From the NCBI RefSeq assembly GCF_024498355.1, contig NZ_CP101833.1, forward strand, positions 1,655,001 through 1,719,000: 64,000 nucleotides of DNA, read 5' to 3'. Position numbers and translations under genes: made by a program. Positions 55,333 through 63,741 of this stretch are shown one piece after another. Under the pieces are notes generated by a model, which saw nothing but the letters and a program-made list of their open reading frames with translations, made no database searches and was not told the origin of the DNA. The stretch's first letter is position 1; every line of letters begins with the position of its first letter. The stretch comes from Bacillus pumilus. GTDB taxonomy: Bacteria; Bacillota; Bacilli; Bacillales; Bacillaceae.

Positions 55333-57198
55333 TTAATGATCGCGAAAGTCCATCTTATGAGCTGGTAAAATGTCTTGAAGCTGATGTAAGACTTGTCTAA
55401 AAGCATCATCATTCACAAGGTGCCTCATGCGGCGAAACGGATCGCCTTTTTCCTTTAGCCGCTCAATGACAGCCGGCATGGTAAACATAGATGGATGAAG
55501 CTCTTTCTGATACAGTTCTTCCCATTCAAGTGGTGTCGCAACGAGTCCAAGCTCGTTTCCTCTTGGGGAATATGGGGCGATGATTGTTTTTCCAGCATCA
55601 TGCTGAAGGTAATCTAAATATAAACGATTGCCGCGATTTTTCTTTAAACGTTCCAGAGTAAAGAGATTAGGTGCTTGTTCGCATAAAAATTGGCATATAA
55701 AAGCTGTGAATTGTCTCGTTTCATCGTATGTGAAGGCGTTTTTCTTTAATGGAATGTAAATTTGAAGTCCTTTTCCCCCGCTTGTTTTGATAAAAGCTGT
55801 GAGAAAGAGTCCATCTAAAAGCGCTTTGATTCGCTTGGCTGCTTCTATGGCTAGGTGAAATTCTTTGACAGATGGCGGGTCTAAATCAAAGACGATTTCT
55901 GCCGGCCGATCGGTATCTCTTGTTTCAAAAGGAATATGAAATTCCATCGCCAGCTGGTTACCGAGCCAAAGAAGCGTACGAGGATCATTACAGACCGTGT
56001 AAGAAATATCATCAACCTCATCTGTCAAAACAAAATCTGGTGCATAATCAGGTGTCGACTTTTGATAAAAGTATTCGTCCCCAGTGCCATGAGGATACCG
56101 AATTAAAGTAAGACGCCTTTCACGTAAAAAGGGCAAAAGGTAGGGAGCCACTTGTCTCAAATAAAGTAAATAATCTGCCTTGTTCAGTTGAAGGGCTGGC
56201 ACAATGGGTTTCTCAGGGTGAGTGACGTCTATAACAGCAGGGAGTGGATACAGCTGTTTGAGCATTTGCTGAAAGGTGCACGCTGCTGGATCAGTATCTA
56301 GTAAAAAGGAAGAAAAACGCGGCTCCCTTAAGGCTGATCCATCAAAGGATATACAAGCAATGCTGGCAATGATAGAAGGAGGGATTTCATATGATGATGC
56401 CCCTGTTAACTGGCCTTTTGTTTGAAAGAGCGTACGAAGCGTTTGTTCTTCTTCTTTAGAAAATCCATGCTTAAATTGAACAACCTCGATGAGAGCCGAA
56501 TTTTGATAAATGGAGCCTTGAAAATAGCCATTTTCTTTATCAAAACGGGTTACAATGACAGAGACATACCGCCAGTTTTTGATTTTTAGCCATTCTTTTG
56601 AGCGAGTATTGTCCTGCCATTTACTCGTCCTTTTTTTCGCCACGAGTCCTTCCGCTAAATATGTCGTCATCAGCTCTTTCATGTATTCGGGGTTTGGATC
56701 TGTATGAATGACCTGAAGAAGGGAAGGGTGCTCCAGCTGAACAGATGAGGGAAGCTTTATTTCTTGAAATACTTGCTGTAACCGTTCTTTTCTTTCTATC
56801 AACGGTAAATCAACGAGAGATTTTCCTGTGCATCTTAATAGATCAAACGCAATGAAGTGACATGGAAATCGTTCAGCCTGTCGTTGTATGGCTTCTTTGT
56901 TTTTCAGCCTGCCTCTTTGCTGAACCTTCGCAAAATCGCTTTGCTGTTCACTCAGTAAAAAGACCAATTCTCCGTCAAGCGTCAGCGGTAAAAAAGGAGC
57001 AAACTGGTCTTTTAATTGTTCGCACTGATCCACCACTTCAGGAAATTGCTCATTTAGCCGTTTTCCAGCTCTGCTTTCTAAATGAATCTCGCCTTCTTCC
57101 CATACAAGAATGGCCCGAAAGCCATCATATTTTAATTCAAACACCCAGTCTGCACCGGCCGGAATATCATGTGCTGCCGTTAATCGCATAGGTTTCAT
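55333..57198 (-). CDS. ligD: ATP-dependent DNA ligase D (NHEJ, ligase plus polymerase domains)
   Basis: The product of about 621 residues has an N-terminal ATP-dependent ligase domain with the nucleotidyl lysine in FELKYDGFRA and motifs LDGELVFL and EGLVAKK, then a LigD-type primase/polymerase domain with EIVFDLDPP, FIKTSGGKGLQIYIP and RLYLDYLQHDAGKTIIAPYSPRG shown in part. The 3'-phosphoesterase domain is absent, as in B. subtilis LigD (YkoU). With Ku, encoded divergently, it repairs double-strand breaks in germinating spores. GTG 57210 is an alternative start. Confidence 0.94.
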   Translation of the reverse strand: MKPMRLTAAHDIPAGADWVFELKYDGFRAILVWEEGEIHLESRAGKRLNEQFPEVVDQCEQLKDQFAPFLPLTLDGELVFLLSEQQSDFAKVQQRGRLKNKEAIQRQAERFPCHFIAFDLLRCTGKSLVDLPLIERKERLQQVFQEIKLPSSVQLEHPSLLQVIHTDPNPEYMKELMTTYLAEGLVAKKRTSKWQDNTRSKEWLKIKNWRYVSVIVTRFDKENGYFQGSIYQNSALIEVVQFKHGFSKEEEQTLRTLFQTKGQLTGASSYEIPPSIIASIACISFDGSALREPRFSSFLLDTDPAACTFQQMLKQLYPLPAVIDVTHPEKPIVPALQLNKADYLLYLRQVAPYLLPFLRERRLTLIRYPHGTGDEYFYQKSTPDYAPDFVLTDEVDDISYTVCNDPRTLLWLGNQLAMEFHIPFETRDTDRPAEIVFDLDPPSVKEFHLAIEAAKRIKALLDGLFLTAFIKTSGGKGLQIYIPLKKNAFTYDETRQFTAFICQFLCEQAPNLFTLERLKKNRGNRLYLDYLQHDAGKTIIAPYSPRGNELGLVATPLEWEELYQKELHPSMFTMPAVIERLKEKGDPFRRMRHLVNDDAFRQVLHQLQDILPAHKMDFRDH

Positions 57199-57313
57199 TT
57201 TGTATGTCACTTCCTTATATCATGTGTTCTTAGAGTGGGATGAAATTTTCATTCACATACATAAGTCTGCTGAAAACATTACATAGTAAGAAGAAAAGAA
57301 CGGAGGCAACGCG

Positions 57314-58162
57314 ATGCATACAGTATGGAAAGGCGGCATTAGTTTCGGATTGGTCAACATTCCAGTCAAGCTGTTTACCGCTACAGAAAATAAAGATATA
57401 AAGTTAAGACAGCTGCATAAGGAGTGTCACACGCCTATTAACTACAAGAAAGTATGTGCCAATTGCGGTGAAGAGGTAGCGCCAGAACAAATCGTGAAAG
57501 CGTATGAATATGCGAAGAATAAATTTATTGAATTAGATGATGAAGAGCTAGAAAAACTGCGAAAAGAAAATGAAGAAAAAGCCGTTGAAATCATTGATTT
57601 TGTGAAGATAGAGGAGATTGATCCAATCTATTATGAAAGAAGTTACTTTTTATCACCAGATACAGGCGGAGCGAAGGCTTATTCATTATTAAGAAAAGCT
57701 CTAGAGGAATCAGGTAAAATTGGTGTGGCAAAGATGATGATCCGCTCAAAGGAGCAATTAGCGATAGTTAGGTGCTATGAACATATTTTGCTGATGGAAA
57801 CCATTCATTTCCCTGACGAAATTAGACAAGTATCAGACGTACCGAATATCCCCCAAGAGGAGAACATTGTCAAGAAAGAGTTAGATACAGCGCTCCTTTT
57901 GATCGAACAGCTGACCACCACATTCGATCCAGCGGCATATCAGGATGAATACAGAGAACAGCTGATGAATTTAATTGGCAATAAAATATCTGGAGAACAT
58001 ACCGTTCAGCCAGAAACGACTGGCAAAAAAGATCCAGCATCCAATGTGACGGATTTAATGGCCGCTTTGCAGGCTTCGATCGACCGCTCAAAACCAGCCA
58101 AAGCAAAAAAAGCAGCGCCTAAGAAAAGAAAAGCACCAGCCAAAAAAGAAAAAAATGCATAA
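57314..58162 (+). CDS. ku: Non-homologous end-joining protein Ku
   Basis: The 282-residue protein begins MHTVWKGGISFGLVNIPVKL and has the bacterial Ku core with CHTPINYKKVCANCGEEV and MMETIHFPDEIR-like LLMETIHFPDEIR. The C-terminal tail is very Lys/Ala-rich (about 255-282), typical of DNA-binding Ku tails. It encircles DNA ends and recruits LigD. The 103-base gap to ligD holds both promoters; sigma-G control is known for the B. subtilis pair, and weak sigma-G-like boxes only are visible. Confidence 0.95.
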   Translation: MHTVWKGGISFGLVNIPVKLFTATENKDIKLRQLHKECHTPINYKKVCANCGEEVAPEQIVKAYEYAKNKFIELDDEELEKLRKENEEKAVEIIDFVKIEEIDPIYYERSYFLSPDTGGAKAYSLLRKALEESGKIGVAKMMIRSKEQLAIVRCYEHILLMETIHFPDEIRQVSDVPNIPQEENIVKKELDTALLLIEQLTTTFDPAAYQDEYREQLMNLIGNKISGEHTVQPETTGKKDPASNVTDLMAALQASIDRSKPAKAKKAAPKKRKAPAKKEKNA

Positions 58163-58168
58163 AGAAAA

Positions 58169-58186
58169 GACCGCTGACGTTCGGTC
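58169..58186 (+). terminator. ku terminator hairpin, first copy
   Basis: GACCGCTGACGTTCGGTC: five-base-pair stem right after the ku stop. A cleaner copy, GACCGCTGACGAGCGGTC, is at 58326-58343. Confidence 0.6.
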
Positions 58187-58325
58187 TTCACTCTGTCTTC
58201 TTTTCTGCGTGATAGAAAACCTTTGAAGTCTAGGAAGGGCGAGCACCGGAACGGAGCGAATTTGACATTCGTGAGTAACGGAGCGCAGACCTGACACCGA
58301 ATGCGAGGGTTTGTCTACACGCTGG
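58187..58325 (+). repeat. Structured intergenic repeat, copy C
   Basis: The core (about 58205-58325) matches copy A on the same strand from GCGTGATAGAAAACCTTTGA to GTTTGTCTACACGCTG. Only the right half of the element's 5' hairpin remains (CTCTGTCTTCTTTT). It lies between convergent ku and ydaT, bracketed by the two hairpin copies. Confidence 0.85.
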
Positions 58326-58343
58326 GACCGCTGACGAGCGGTC
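58326..58343. terminator. ku/ydaT terminator hairpin, second copy
   Basis: GACCGCT-GACG-AGCGGTC, perfect stem, abutting the ydaT stop codon at 58344. Confidence 0.6.
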
Positions 58344-58787
58344 TTATTGCGGCTTTAACACGTCCTGAATCGTCCCGTTTTTTCGGTGGATGACAACAGA
58401 AGTTCCTTGATTAGCTGAAATCTCCTTTGCCCGGTCAATTGCTTCTTGTTTCGTTTCTTTAACCTCACTTGCTCGTTTCGCTTTTTCTGTCTGAACCGCC
58501 CATCCTTCTTCATGTTTGACGACATGCTGCGCATGATCCATGAGCTCTGGTCTTGCGGAGCTGCTGTCTTCAGAAGGTTTAATAGAACCATGAGATGAGA
58601 AATTTTCTATCTCTTTCTCCGTGGCATTCTTTTTCCACTCTTTCGCTTGACTGATCGCGATTGGGATGGCTCTATTGTCGTCATAGCCTTCCTGTATCAT
58701 TTTATTGGCAATCTCAAGCGCTTTTTTTCGAATGACGCTGTCTAACGATTGAAATACAGCCGGATAATCGTTCATTGTCCAAGGCAT
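58344..58787 (-). CDS. ydaT: YdaT-like general stress protein (DUF2188 domain)
   Basis: The 147-residue hydrophilic protein starts MPWTMNDYPAVFQSLDSVIRKKAL, closely like B. subtilis YdaT. The N-terminal part has a ChaB-like GYDDNRAIPIAISQAKEWKK segment; the C-terminal part is a DUF2188 domain (EEGWAVQTEKAKRASEV ... TSVVIHRKNGTIQD). YdaT is in the sigma-B stress regulon in B. subtilis. AAAGGAGCGTTTCAT precedes the ATG. The function is unknown. Confidence 0.88.
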   Translation of the reverse strand: MPWTMNDYPAVFQSLDSVIRKKALEIANKMIQEGYDDNRAIPIAISQAKEWKKNATEKEIENFSSHGSIKPSEDSSSARPELMDHAQHVVKHEEGWAVQTEKAKRASEVKETKQEAIDRAKEISANQGTSVVIHRKNGTIQDVLKPQ

Positions 58788-58947
58788 ATGAAACGCTCCT
58801 TTCTTTTATTTGAACACCTTCCCCTATCTGCAATCGATCAAACATACAAGTCCTCTCAAACCAATGACGGGGATAAAATACATCGTTTTGCTGAGGCAGC
58901 ATCTTATCAATTCCCGCAGAATAGAAGGTAGAAAAGGAGTGATTTTA

Positions 58948-59421
58948 ATGATGATGAAAGGTCTGTATGAAGCACATTTACCTGTGAATGACTTGAAGGC
59001 ATCTATTGCATTTTATGAAAAATTGGAATTGACACTCGCTCACGAAAATGAACGAGTTGCTTTTTTATGGATTGAGAAAGGAAAGAGCTGGATTGGTCTG
59101 TGGAAAGTAGATATAAACGCCTTTCCATACCATCCAGCGACTCGGCACGTTGCCTTTCAAATTACAACGTCCAGTATCGAACAGATCAAGGATTGGCTGG
59201 TTGAAAAAGGTATTAGCATTCATCCGATGTTCGGTTTTTCAGAAGAGGAACAGCCTTTAGTTCTCGATAATCCGCCGCAATTTCATGCAGCGATCTATTT
59301 TCTTGACCCAGATGGGAATCTGCTTGAATGCATTGCACCGCTTAAGCTTGATGCAGCGGAAGAATACGATATGATGACATATGAGCATTGGGACCAAAAG
59401 AAAAATCCGTTTATTGATTGA
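58948..59421 (+). CDS. VOC-family (glyoxalase/bleomycin-resistance fold) protein
   Basis: The 157-residue protein has a single VOC repeat pair: GLYEAHLPVNDLKASIAFYE at the start, IYFLDPDGNLLECIAPL near residue 120, and metal-site candidates H9, H68 and E127. The frame opens upstream at 58810, but AAAAGGAGTGATTTTA fixes ATG 58948. The substrate is unknown; the family includes FosB-type thiol transferases and dioxygenases. The promoter of the next gene begins inside its stop codon. Confidence 0.82.
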   Translation: MMMKGLYEAHLPVNDLKASIAFYEKLELTLAHENERVAFLWIEKGKSWIGLWKVDINAFPYHPATRHVAFQITTSSIEQIKDWLVEKGISIHPMFGFSEEEQPLVLDNPPQFHAAIYFLDPDGNLLECIAPLKLDAAEEYDMMTYEHWDQKKNPFID

Positions 59422-59454
59422 CAAAATCACTCATTGTAACTATATTGATTACAA
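59418..59454 (+). promoter_or_regulatory. Promoter and operator of the Rrf2 gene
   Basis: TTGACA (59418-59423), 17 bases, TATATT (59441-59446). A perfect inverted repeat TTGTAA-N9-TTACAA (59434-59454) covers the -10 box. Confidence 0.75.
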
Positions 59455-59469
59455 CGGTGGTGAAAGATT

Positions 59470-59883
59470 GTGAAACAAATTAGCAGCAGGTATTCGATCG
59501 CTGTTCATATTTTGTCATTTATTGCAGGTGTTCCAAAAGAGTGTACAGGTGATTTTATTGCAGAGAGTGTCAATTCAAACCCTGTCATTGTTCGAAAAAT
59601 GATGGCAATGCTCAAACGAGCGGGTCTCATTGAGATTCGCCGCGGAGTAGGCGGTGCTTATTTAAAAAGGCCGGCAGAGGACATCACGCTGTTAGATGTG
59701 TACCGTGCTGTAGATGTAAGCGCGGGTGAAGAGTTATTTAACTTCCATCAACCAGTCATCGCATGCCCGATCGGTCAAGCCATGGATACGAGACTGCGGC
59801 ACGAACTCAAAGAAGCGCAGTCTGCACTTGAAAATCGCCTAAGACAAGTGACAATCAAGCAATTATTGACGGAGGAAGATTAG
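59470..59883 (+). CDS. Rrf2-family transcriptional regulator (YwnA-like)
   Basis: The 137-residue protein has the Rrf2 winged helix (ISSRYSIAVHILSFIAG, ESVNSNPVIVRKMMAMLKRAGL, RRGVGGAYLKRP). It has only one Cys in the regulatory area (IACPIGQ), not the three-Cys cluster of FeS-binding IscR/NsrR, so it is the YwnA-type subgroup. GTG 59470 follows GGTGGTGAAAGATT. Operator-like repeats TTGTAA/TTACAA at its own promoter and a similar one before the next gene suggest it controls both. Confidence 0.88.
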   Translation: MKQISSRYSIAVHILSFIAGVPKECTGDFIAESVNSNPVIVRKMMAMLKRAGLIEIRRGVGGAYLKRPAEDITLLDVYRAVDVSAGEELFNFHQPVIACPIGQAMDTRLRHELKEAQSALENRLRQVTIKQLLTEED

Positions 59884-59911
59884 AAGAAGCTCATACCCTT
59901 TGAGCTTTTTT
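59884..59911 (+). terminator. Rrf2 gene terminator
   Basis: AAGCTCA-taccct-TTGAGCTT with TTTTTT, directly after the stop. Confidence 0.85.
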
Positions 59912-59946
59912 TACACCTTTTGTTGTAACCGATATGATGATAACAA
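59910..59946 (+). promoter_or_regulatory. Promoter and Rrf2-type operator of the oxidoreductase gene
   Basis: TTTACA (59910-59915), 17 bases, TATGAT (59933-59938). TTGTAA (59923-59928) and TAACAA (59941-59946) form an imperfect inverted repeat like that of the regulator gene. Confidence 0.6.
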
Positions 59947-60022
59947 ATGACCTAATATGTGCCTGAAGCTGTTCTACCCATGAAGCATCACCGTTGAATG
60001 ACAAAATGAGGAGGTTAAACAA

Positions 60023-60874
60023 ATGAAATTATTAGTAACAGGGGCAACAGGACAACTTGGATCGCTCGTCGTTAAGCATTTGCTGACAAAAGTACCGGCT
60101 GAACAAATTGCGGTGAGTGTTCGAGATCCGCAGAAAGCAGCGCATTTGAAGGAAGCTGGGGTGGATATACGCCACGGAGACTTTACTCAGCCAGACACTC
60201 TTGCATCAGCGTTTCAAGGCATTGACCGTCTTTTGATCATTTCAACTGCTGATGGAGACCGCGTGAAGCAGCATACGGCTGCCATCCAAGAGGCGAAAGC
60301 AGCAAATGTATCCTTTATTGCTTATACGAGCGTGGTCAATGCAAGAGAGAGTCAGCTTGTCCTTGCCCATGACCATGCAAAAACAGAAGAAGCGATTTTG
60401 GCCTCTGGCATCCCTCATGTGTTTTTAAGAAACAATTGGTATGTAGAAAATGAAAAAGACACCATTCTGGCATCAGTCAGCGGCGCACCATTTTTAAGCC
60501 CTATTGGTGAAGGGAAAGTTGGCTGGGCGACAAGAAATGACTATGCAGAAGCTGCGGCAAATGCGTTAACACTTCCGGTGCATGACCAGGAAATATATGA
60601 ATTGTCAGGACCTCTTCGGACGCACACTGAACTTGCACAAATTGTCAGTGAGGTGAGCGGAAAAGAGATCAAAGTAGAGAAAATCGATGTAGACACATTT
60701 GGAGAATTTTTAGCTTCAAATGGTGTACCAAAAGAGGCTGTTCCATTTGTCAAAGCCATTCAAAGCGGCATTCGCGATGGTGCTCTAGCCGTTGAAAGCC
60801 AAGATTTCGAATCATTACTAGGCCGTCCGTTAACGCCTATTGAAGAAAGAATTCGTGAATTGATTTCAAACTAA
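60023..60874 (+). CDS. NmrA-type atypical SDR, NAD(P)H:quinone oxidoreductase-like
   Basis: The 283-residue protein has the dinucleotide motif TGATGQLG at residues 7-14, then the NmrA/QOR2 pattern (GDFTQPDTLASAFQGIDRLLIIS, FLRNNWYVEN). QOR2-type enzymes reduce quinones or act as redox sensors. GAGGAGGTTAAACAA precedes the ATG. The preceding Rrf2 gene probably regulates it. A 3'-end fragment of this gene recurs at 62771 beyond the M48 gene. Confidence 0.87.
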   Translation: MKLLVTGATGQLGSLVVKHLLTKVPAEQIAVSVRDPQKAAHLKEAGVDIRHGDFTQPDTLASAFQGIDRLLIISTADGDRVKQHTAAIQEAKAANVSFIAYTSVVNARESQLVLAHDHAKTEEAILASGIPHVFLRNNWYVENEKDTILASVSGAPFLSPIGEGKVGWATRNDYAEAAANALTLPVHDQEIYELSGPLRTHTELAQIVSEVSGKEIKVEKIDVDTFGEFLASNGVPKEAVPFVKAIQSGIRDGALAVESQDFESLLGRPLTPIEERIRELISN

Positions 60875-60879
60875 ACATC

Positions 60880-60911
60880 AAAAAACGCCTATCAAAAGGG
60901 CGTTTTTTTTC
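60880..60911 (+). terminator. Oxidoreductase gene terminator
   Basis: AAAAAACGCC-tatcaaaa-GGGCGTTTTTTTT. Confidence 0.88.
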
Positions 60912-60934
60912 ATGCTGCCACACGAGCATTAAGT

Positions 60935-61092
60935 ACAAATTTTAGACAAATCACTTCGTTGAAATTTCAGAAATTTGGGATTAAAATGAAATTAATGCCT
61001 GTTATTTAGTCATCAGATGACCAGATATAAATCAAAGTAGAAGGGAAGTTCGCCGATGAAAGTCAGTTTATTCGTCACTTATTTAATTGACA
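60935..61092 (+). repeat. Direct repeat, copy 1: lut promoter region and lutA start
   Basis: Nearly identical to 62873-63050, covering the promoter TTGAAA-17-TAAAAT (60959-60987), the palindrome GTCATCAGATGAC (61009-61021) and the first ~17 codons of lutA. It ends at CATGCAGCC, after which the sequence is unrelated. Confidence 0.9.
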
Positions 61093-61124
61093 CAATGCAG
61101 CCTAAATATACCAGCAGGATGTGA
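61056..61124 (+). pseudogene. Truncated lutA start (lutA')
   Basis: [16 protein letters not shown] matches the first 16 residues of LutA, then KYTSRM and TGA. The ribosome-binding site is intact (GAAGGGAAG). The stop lies 4 bases before the M48 ATG, so it could act as a coupled leader peptide. Confidence 0.85.
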
Positions 61125-61128
61125 TGAA

Positions 61129-62727
61129 ATGTTACGAAAAGCCTCACTTTCTTATCTTATTGCAAGCATTATTACAATAATAGTCATTTTGATTGAAGTT
61201 GGTATCCGTTCAGCAGTTGTTTCCCCATTTGTTCTACTTGACTCGAACAAAGAAAACAATCCCAAAGTATTAATTTCCCATTCTCTATTTCAAGGTGATT
61301 TTTTATTGACCTATCAAGATGGCTCCTCCAATGAGCATTCAGAAGCAGCCTTTCAATTGGGTGGAAAGCAAATAAATTTCACAGAGATTCCATCTGCTAA
61401 TGGAACCAACACGATTGAAACAGACAAAATAATGAATGATAAGGCAGTGGTTTTTCTAAGAAGAGGTTTTGTACCTATTCATGACGATACGACCTCGATG
61501 GAACAGGTATCACAAAATCCTTTTTTCTCCAAATACAATCTAACGAATCTAACAGAAACTACTAAGGTCAAAACAGGTTTTAAGCATAATACCACATATA
61601 TTATATTAATTACCTTAATGGGAATCCTTTTGCCCGCTCTGTTATTTTTATTTTTTAACCTTCATGAATCTATGAAAAACCTATTCACATTATTTATTCC
61701 TTTTGTTCTAGCCATTTTTCTTCCCTTGGGATTAAATTATTATTTCTTAATGGGATATGTGCTATCAATAACAGGGTCTTATGTCTTAAGTATCTTTCTC
61801 TCTATACTTGTGCCAACTTTCCTGTCAGTCTTATTGACAGCTTATTCATTTGAGTATACTACAAAAGATTCGCCTGAAGAATTAGAAGAAAATGAAGGCA
61901 CGTTAGGAAATTCATTCTTAATGAATGTTAGGGAGCAAGTCGTTTTGTTTGGTGCCGTCACATTATCCTTGTTATATTTCGGCTCTTATTTATTACTTTC
62001 TTTGTCGTTTCAAGCGAAGATCATGGATAATCTTTTTCTTTTTTGTGCATGGTACTTCGCCCTAGTAATCTTATTTATTATTGGTTACTCAATCATTCAA
62101 AAAATAATAAATAAATATGAAGTCTTACATACGGACGAATTCATGAATATTCGCAACGATATTGAGTATAAGACAAAACAAAAGCTAAATATTTGGATAA
62201 AAAAAGGCTCGCAACATGATGTGAATGCCTGGATATATTCATTTCAACTTCCATTTACAAGAAGAGTCAATGTTTATGTGACCGAAGGGTTATTAGATAA
62301 GTTTGATACAGAGGAAATCCGTGCTATCTTATACCATGAAATGCGACACGTGAAATTAAAACACGCGCATTTCACCATTTACCTAACTTTGATTGTAACA
62401 TTACTTATGGGAATCAGTATGTATTATGCGAGACAATTTATGCTTGCCAATGGATGGTGGCAATATATTCTTATTTTCCCAGCAGGTGTATTGATCATGA
62501 TCTTTATTACGGAATGGTTACCAAAGAAAATCAGCCGGTTATTTGAGATTCAGGCTGATAACTTTGCTGTTTCCCACCTTGAAAATAAAACACTGTATCT
62601 CAATACTTTGATTAAATTAAGCAGCCTTATTGAAGAAGTAGATGGAGATTATGGAAGAAAATCTGAATGGCGTGAAAGTCATCCCTCTTTCGAAAAACGA
62701 ATTGAGAACATAAAGAAAACCGATTAA
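61129..62727 (+). CDS. M48-family membrane metallopeptidase
   Basis: The 532-residue protein has an N-terminal membrane helix (about 8-30), an extracytoplasmic domain (about 31-155), a group of helices (about 160-330), then the peptidase domain with the zinc motif YHEMRHVKLKH (HEMRH) near residue 403 and the third ligand in FEIQADNFAV near 480, with two helices in between. It resembles HtpX/BlaR-like M48 membrane proteases. Codon use is more AT-rich than neighbours (by eye). It lies between two copies of the lut promoter region, so it looks acquired. GGATGTGATGAA is a weak ribosome-binding site. Confidence 0.82.
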   Translation: MLRKASLSYLIASIITIIVILIEVGIRSAVVSPFVLLDSNKENNPKVLISHSLFQGDFLLTYQDGSSNEHSEAAFQLGGKQINFTEIPSANGTNTIETDKIMNDKAVVFLRRGFVPIHDDTTSMEQVSQNPFFSKYNLTNLTETTKVKTGFKHNTTYIILITLMGILLPALLFLFFNLHESMKNLFTLFIPFVLAIFLPLGLNYYFLMGYVLSITGSYVLSIFLSILVPTFLSVLLTAYSFEYTTKDSPEELEENEGTLGNSFLMNVREQVVLFGAVTLSLLYFGSYLLLSLSFQAKIMDNLFLFCAWYFALVILFIIGYSIIQKIINKYEVLHTDEFMNIRNDIEYKTKQKLNIWIKKGSQHDVNAWIYSFQLPFTRRVNVYVTEGLLDKFDTEEIRAILYHEMRHVKLKHAHFTIYLTLIVTLLMGISMYYARQFMLANGWWQYILIFPAGVLIMIFITEWLPKKISRLFEIQADNFAVSHLENKTLYLNTLIKLSSLIEEVDGDYGRKSEWRESHPSFEKRIENIKKTD

Positions 62728-62770
62728 ATCAAGGTGATTATTTGAAGACTAAACTGTACCATTCCATAAC

Positions 62771-62850
62771 ATAAGCCATTCAAAGCGGAATTCGCGAATT
62801 GATTTCAAAATAAACATCCTCATACGCCCTGTAAAAGGGCGTTTTTTTCA
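62771..62850 (+). repeat. Duplicated 3' end of the oxidoreductase gene and its terminator
   Basis: AAGCCATTCAAAGCGG (as at 60756) is joined to GAATTGATTTCAAAATAA (as at 60856), removing about 80 bases between two ATTCG(C/T)GA repeats. A terminator copy follows, ACGCCC-tgtaaaa-GGGCGTTTTTTT, which here ends the M48 transcript. Confidence 0.85.
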
Positions 62851-62896
62851 TGAAGCAATAATGGCAATATGGACAAATTTTAGACAAACCACTTCG

Positions 62897-62959
62897 TTGA
62901 AATTTCAGAAATTTGGGATTAAAATGAAATTAATGCCTGTTATTTAGTCATCAGATGAC
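62897..62959 (+). promoter_or_regulatory. lutABC promoter and operator (copy 2 of the direct repeat, 62873-63050)
   Basis: TTGAAA (62897-62902), 17 bases, TAAAAT (62920-62925), then the perfect palindrome GTCATCAGATGAC (62947-62959), a likely GntR-type (LutR) operator downstream of the start site. Confidence 0.75.
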
Positions 62960-63003
62960 CAGAAGGATGAATCAAAATGCAGCAAAAGAAGGGAAGTTCG
63001 CCG

Positions 63004-63720
63004 ATGAAAGTCAGTTTATTCGTCACCTGTTTAATTGACACCATGCAGCCGAATGTAGGAAAGGCGACAGTCGAGGTGTTAGAACGGCTCGGTGTTGAAG
63101 TGGAATTTCCAGAAGCACAAGTGTGCTGCGGACAGCCAGCCTTTAACAGCGGCTATACAAAAGAAACAATCAAAGCAGCGAAAAACATGATCAAAGCCTT
63201 TGAATCAGCTGAATATGTCGTGACACCATCAGGTTCTTGTAAGGCGATGTTTCTAGAATATCCTCATCTTTTGAAAGAAGATCCAGAGTGGACAGCTCGG
63301 GCTGAGGCACTTGCTGCGAAAACATATGAATTAACGGAATTTATTGTAGATATTTTACACGTAACAGATGTAGGTGCGAGTTTTAAAGGAAAAGCAACCT
63401 ACCATACCTCCTGCCATATGACGAGACTGCTAAGAATTATGGAAGCGCCTTTCACACTGTTGTCAAATGTCAAAGATTTGACGATAGAACCTTTGCCCCG
63501 AGCAGAAAATTGCTGCGGATTTGGAGGTACCTTTTCAGTAAAAATGACACCCATATCTGAGCAGATGGTCGATGAAAAAGTGCAAAGCATAGAGGAAACA
63601 GGCGCTGAATATATCATTGGTGCTGACTGTGGATGCCTGCTGAATATTGGCGGAAGATTGAACCGCCTTGAAAAACCAATCCAGGTGATGCATATCGCAG
63701 AAGTATTAAATAGCCGCTGA
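63004..63720 (+). CDS. lutA: Lactate utilisation protein A (Fe-S oxidoreductase subunit)
   Basis: LutA is a CCG-domain subunit of the LutABC L-lactate oxidase complex. The 238-residue protein starts [29 protein letters not shown] supports ATG 63004 over 62977. Two CCG motifs are present: [12 protein letters not shown] near residue 41 and [14 protein letters not shown] near 170, plus [12 protein letters not shown]. It leads the lut operon; lutB starts 21 bases after its stop. Confidence 0.97.
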   Translation: MKVSLFVTCLIDTMQPNVGKATVEVLERLGVEVEFPEAQVCCGQPAFNSGYTKETIKAAKNMIKAFESAEYVVTPSGSCKAMFLEYPHLLKEDPEWTARAEALAAKTYELTEFIVDILHVTDVGASFKGKATYHTSCHMTRLLRIMEAPFTLLSNVKDLTIEPLPRAENCCGFGGTFSVKMTPISEQMVDEKVQSIEETGAEYIIGADCGCLLNIGGRLNRLEKPIQVMHIAEVLNSR

Positions 63721-63741
63721 TGCGAAGAGGGGGAACGGCAT

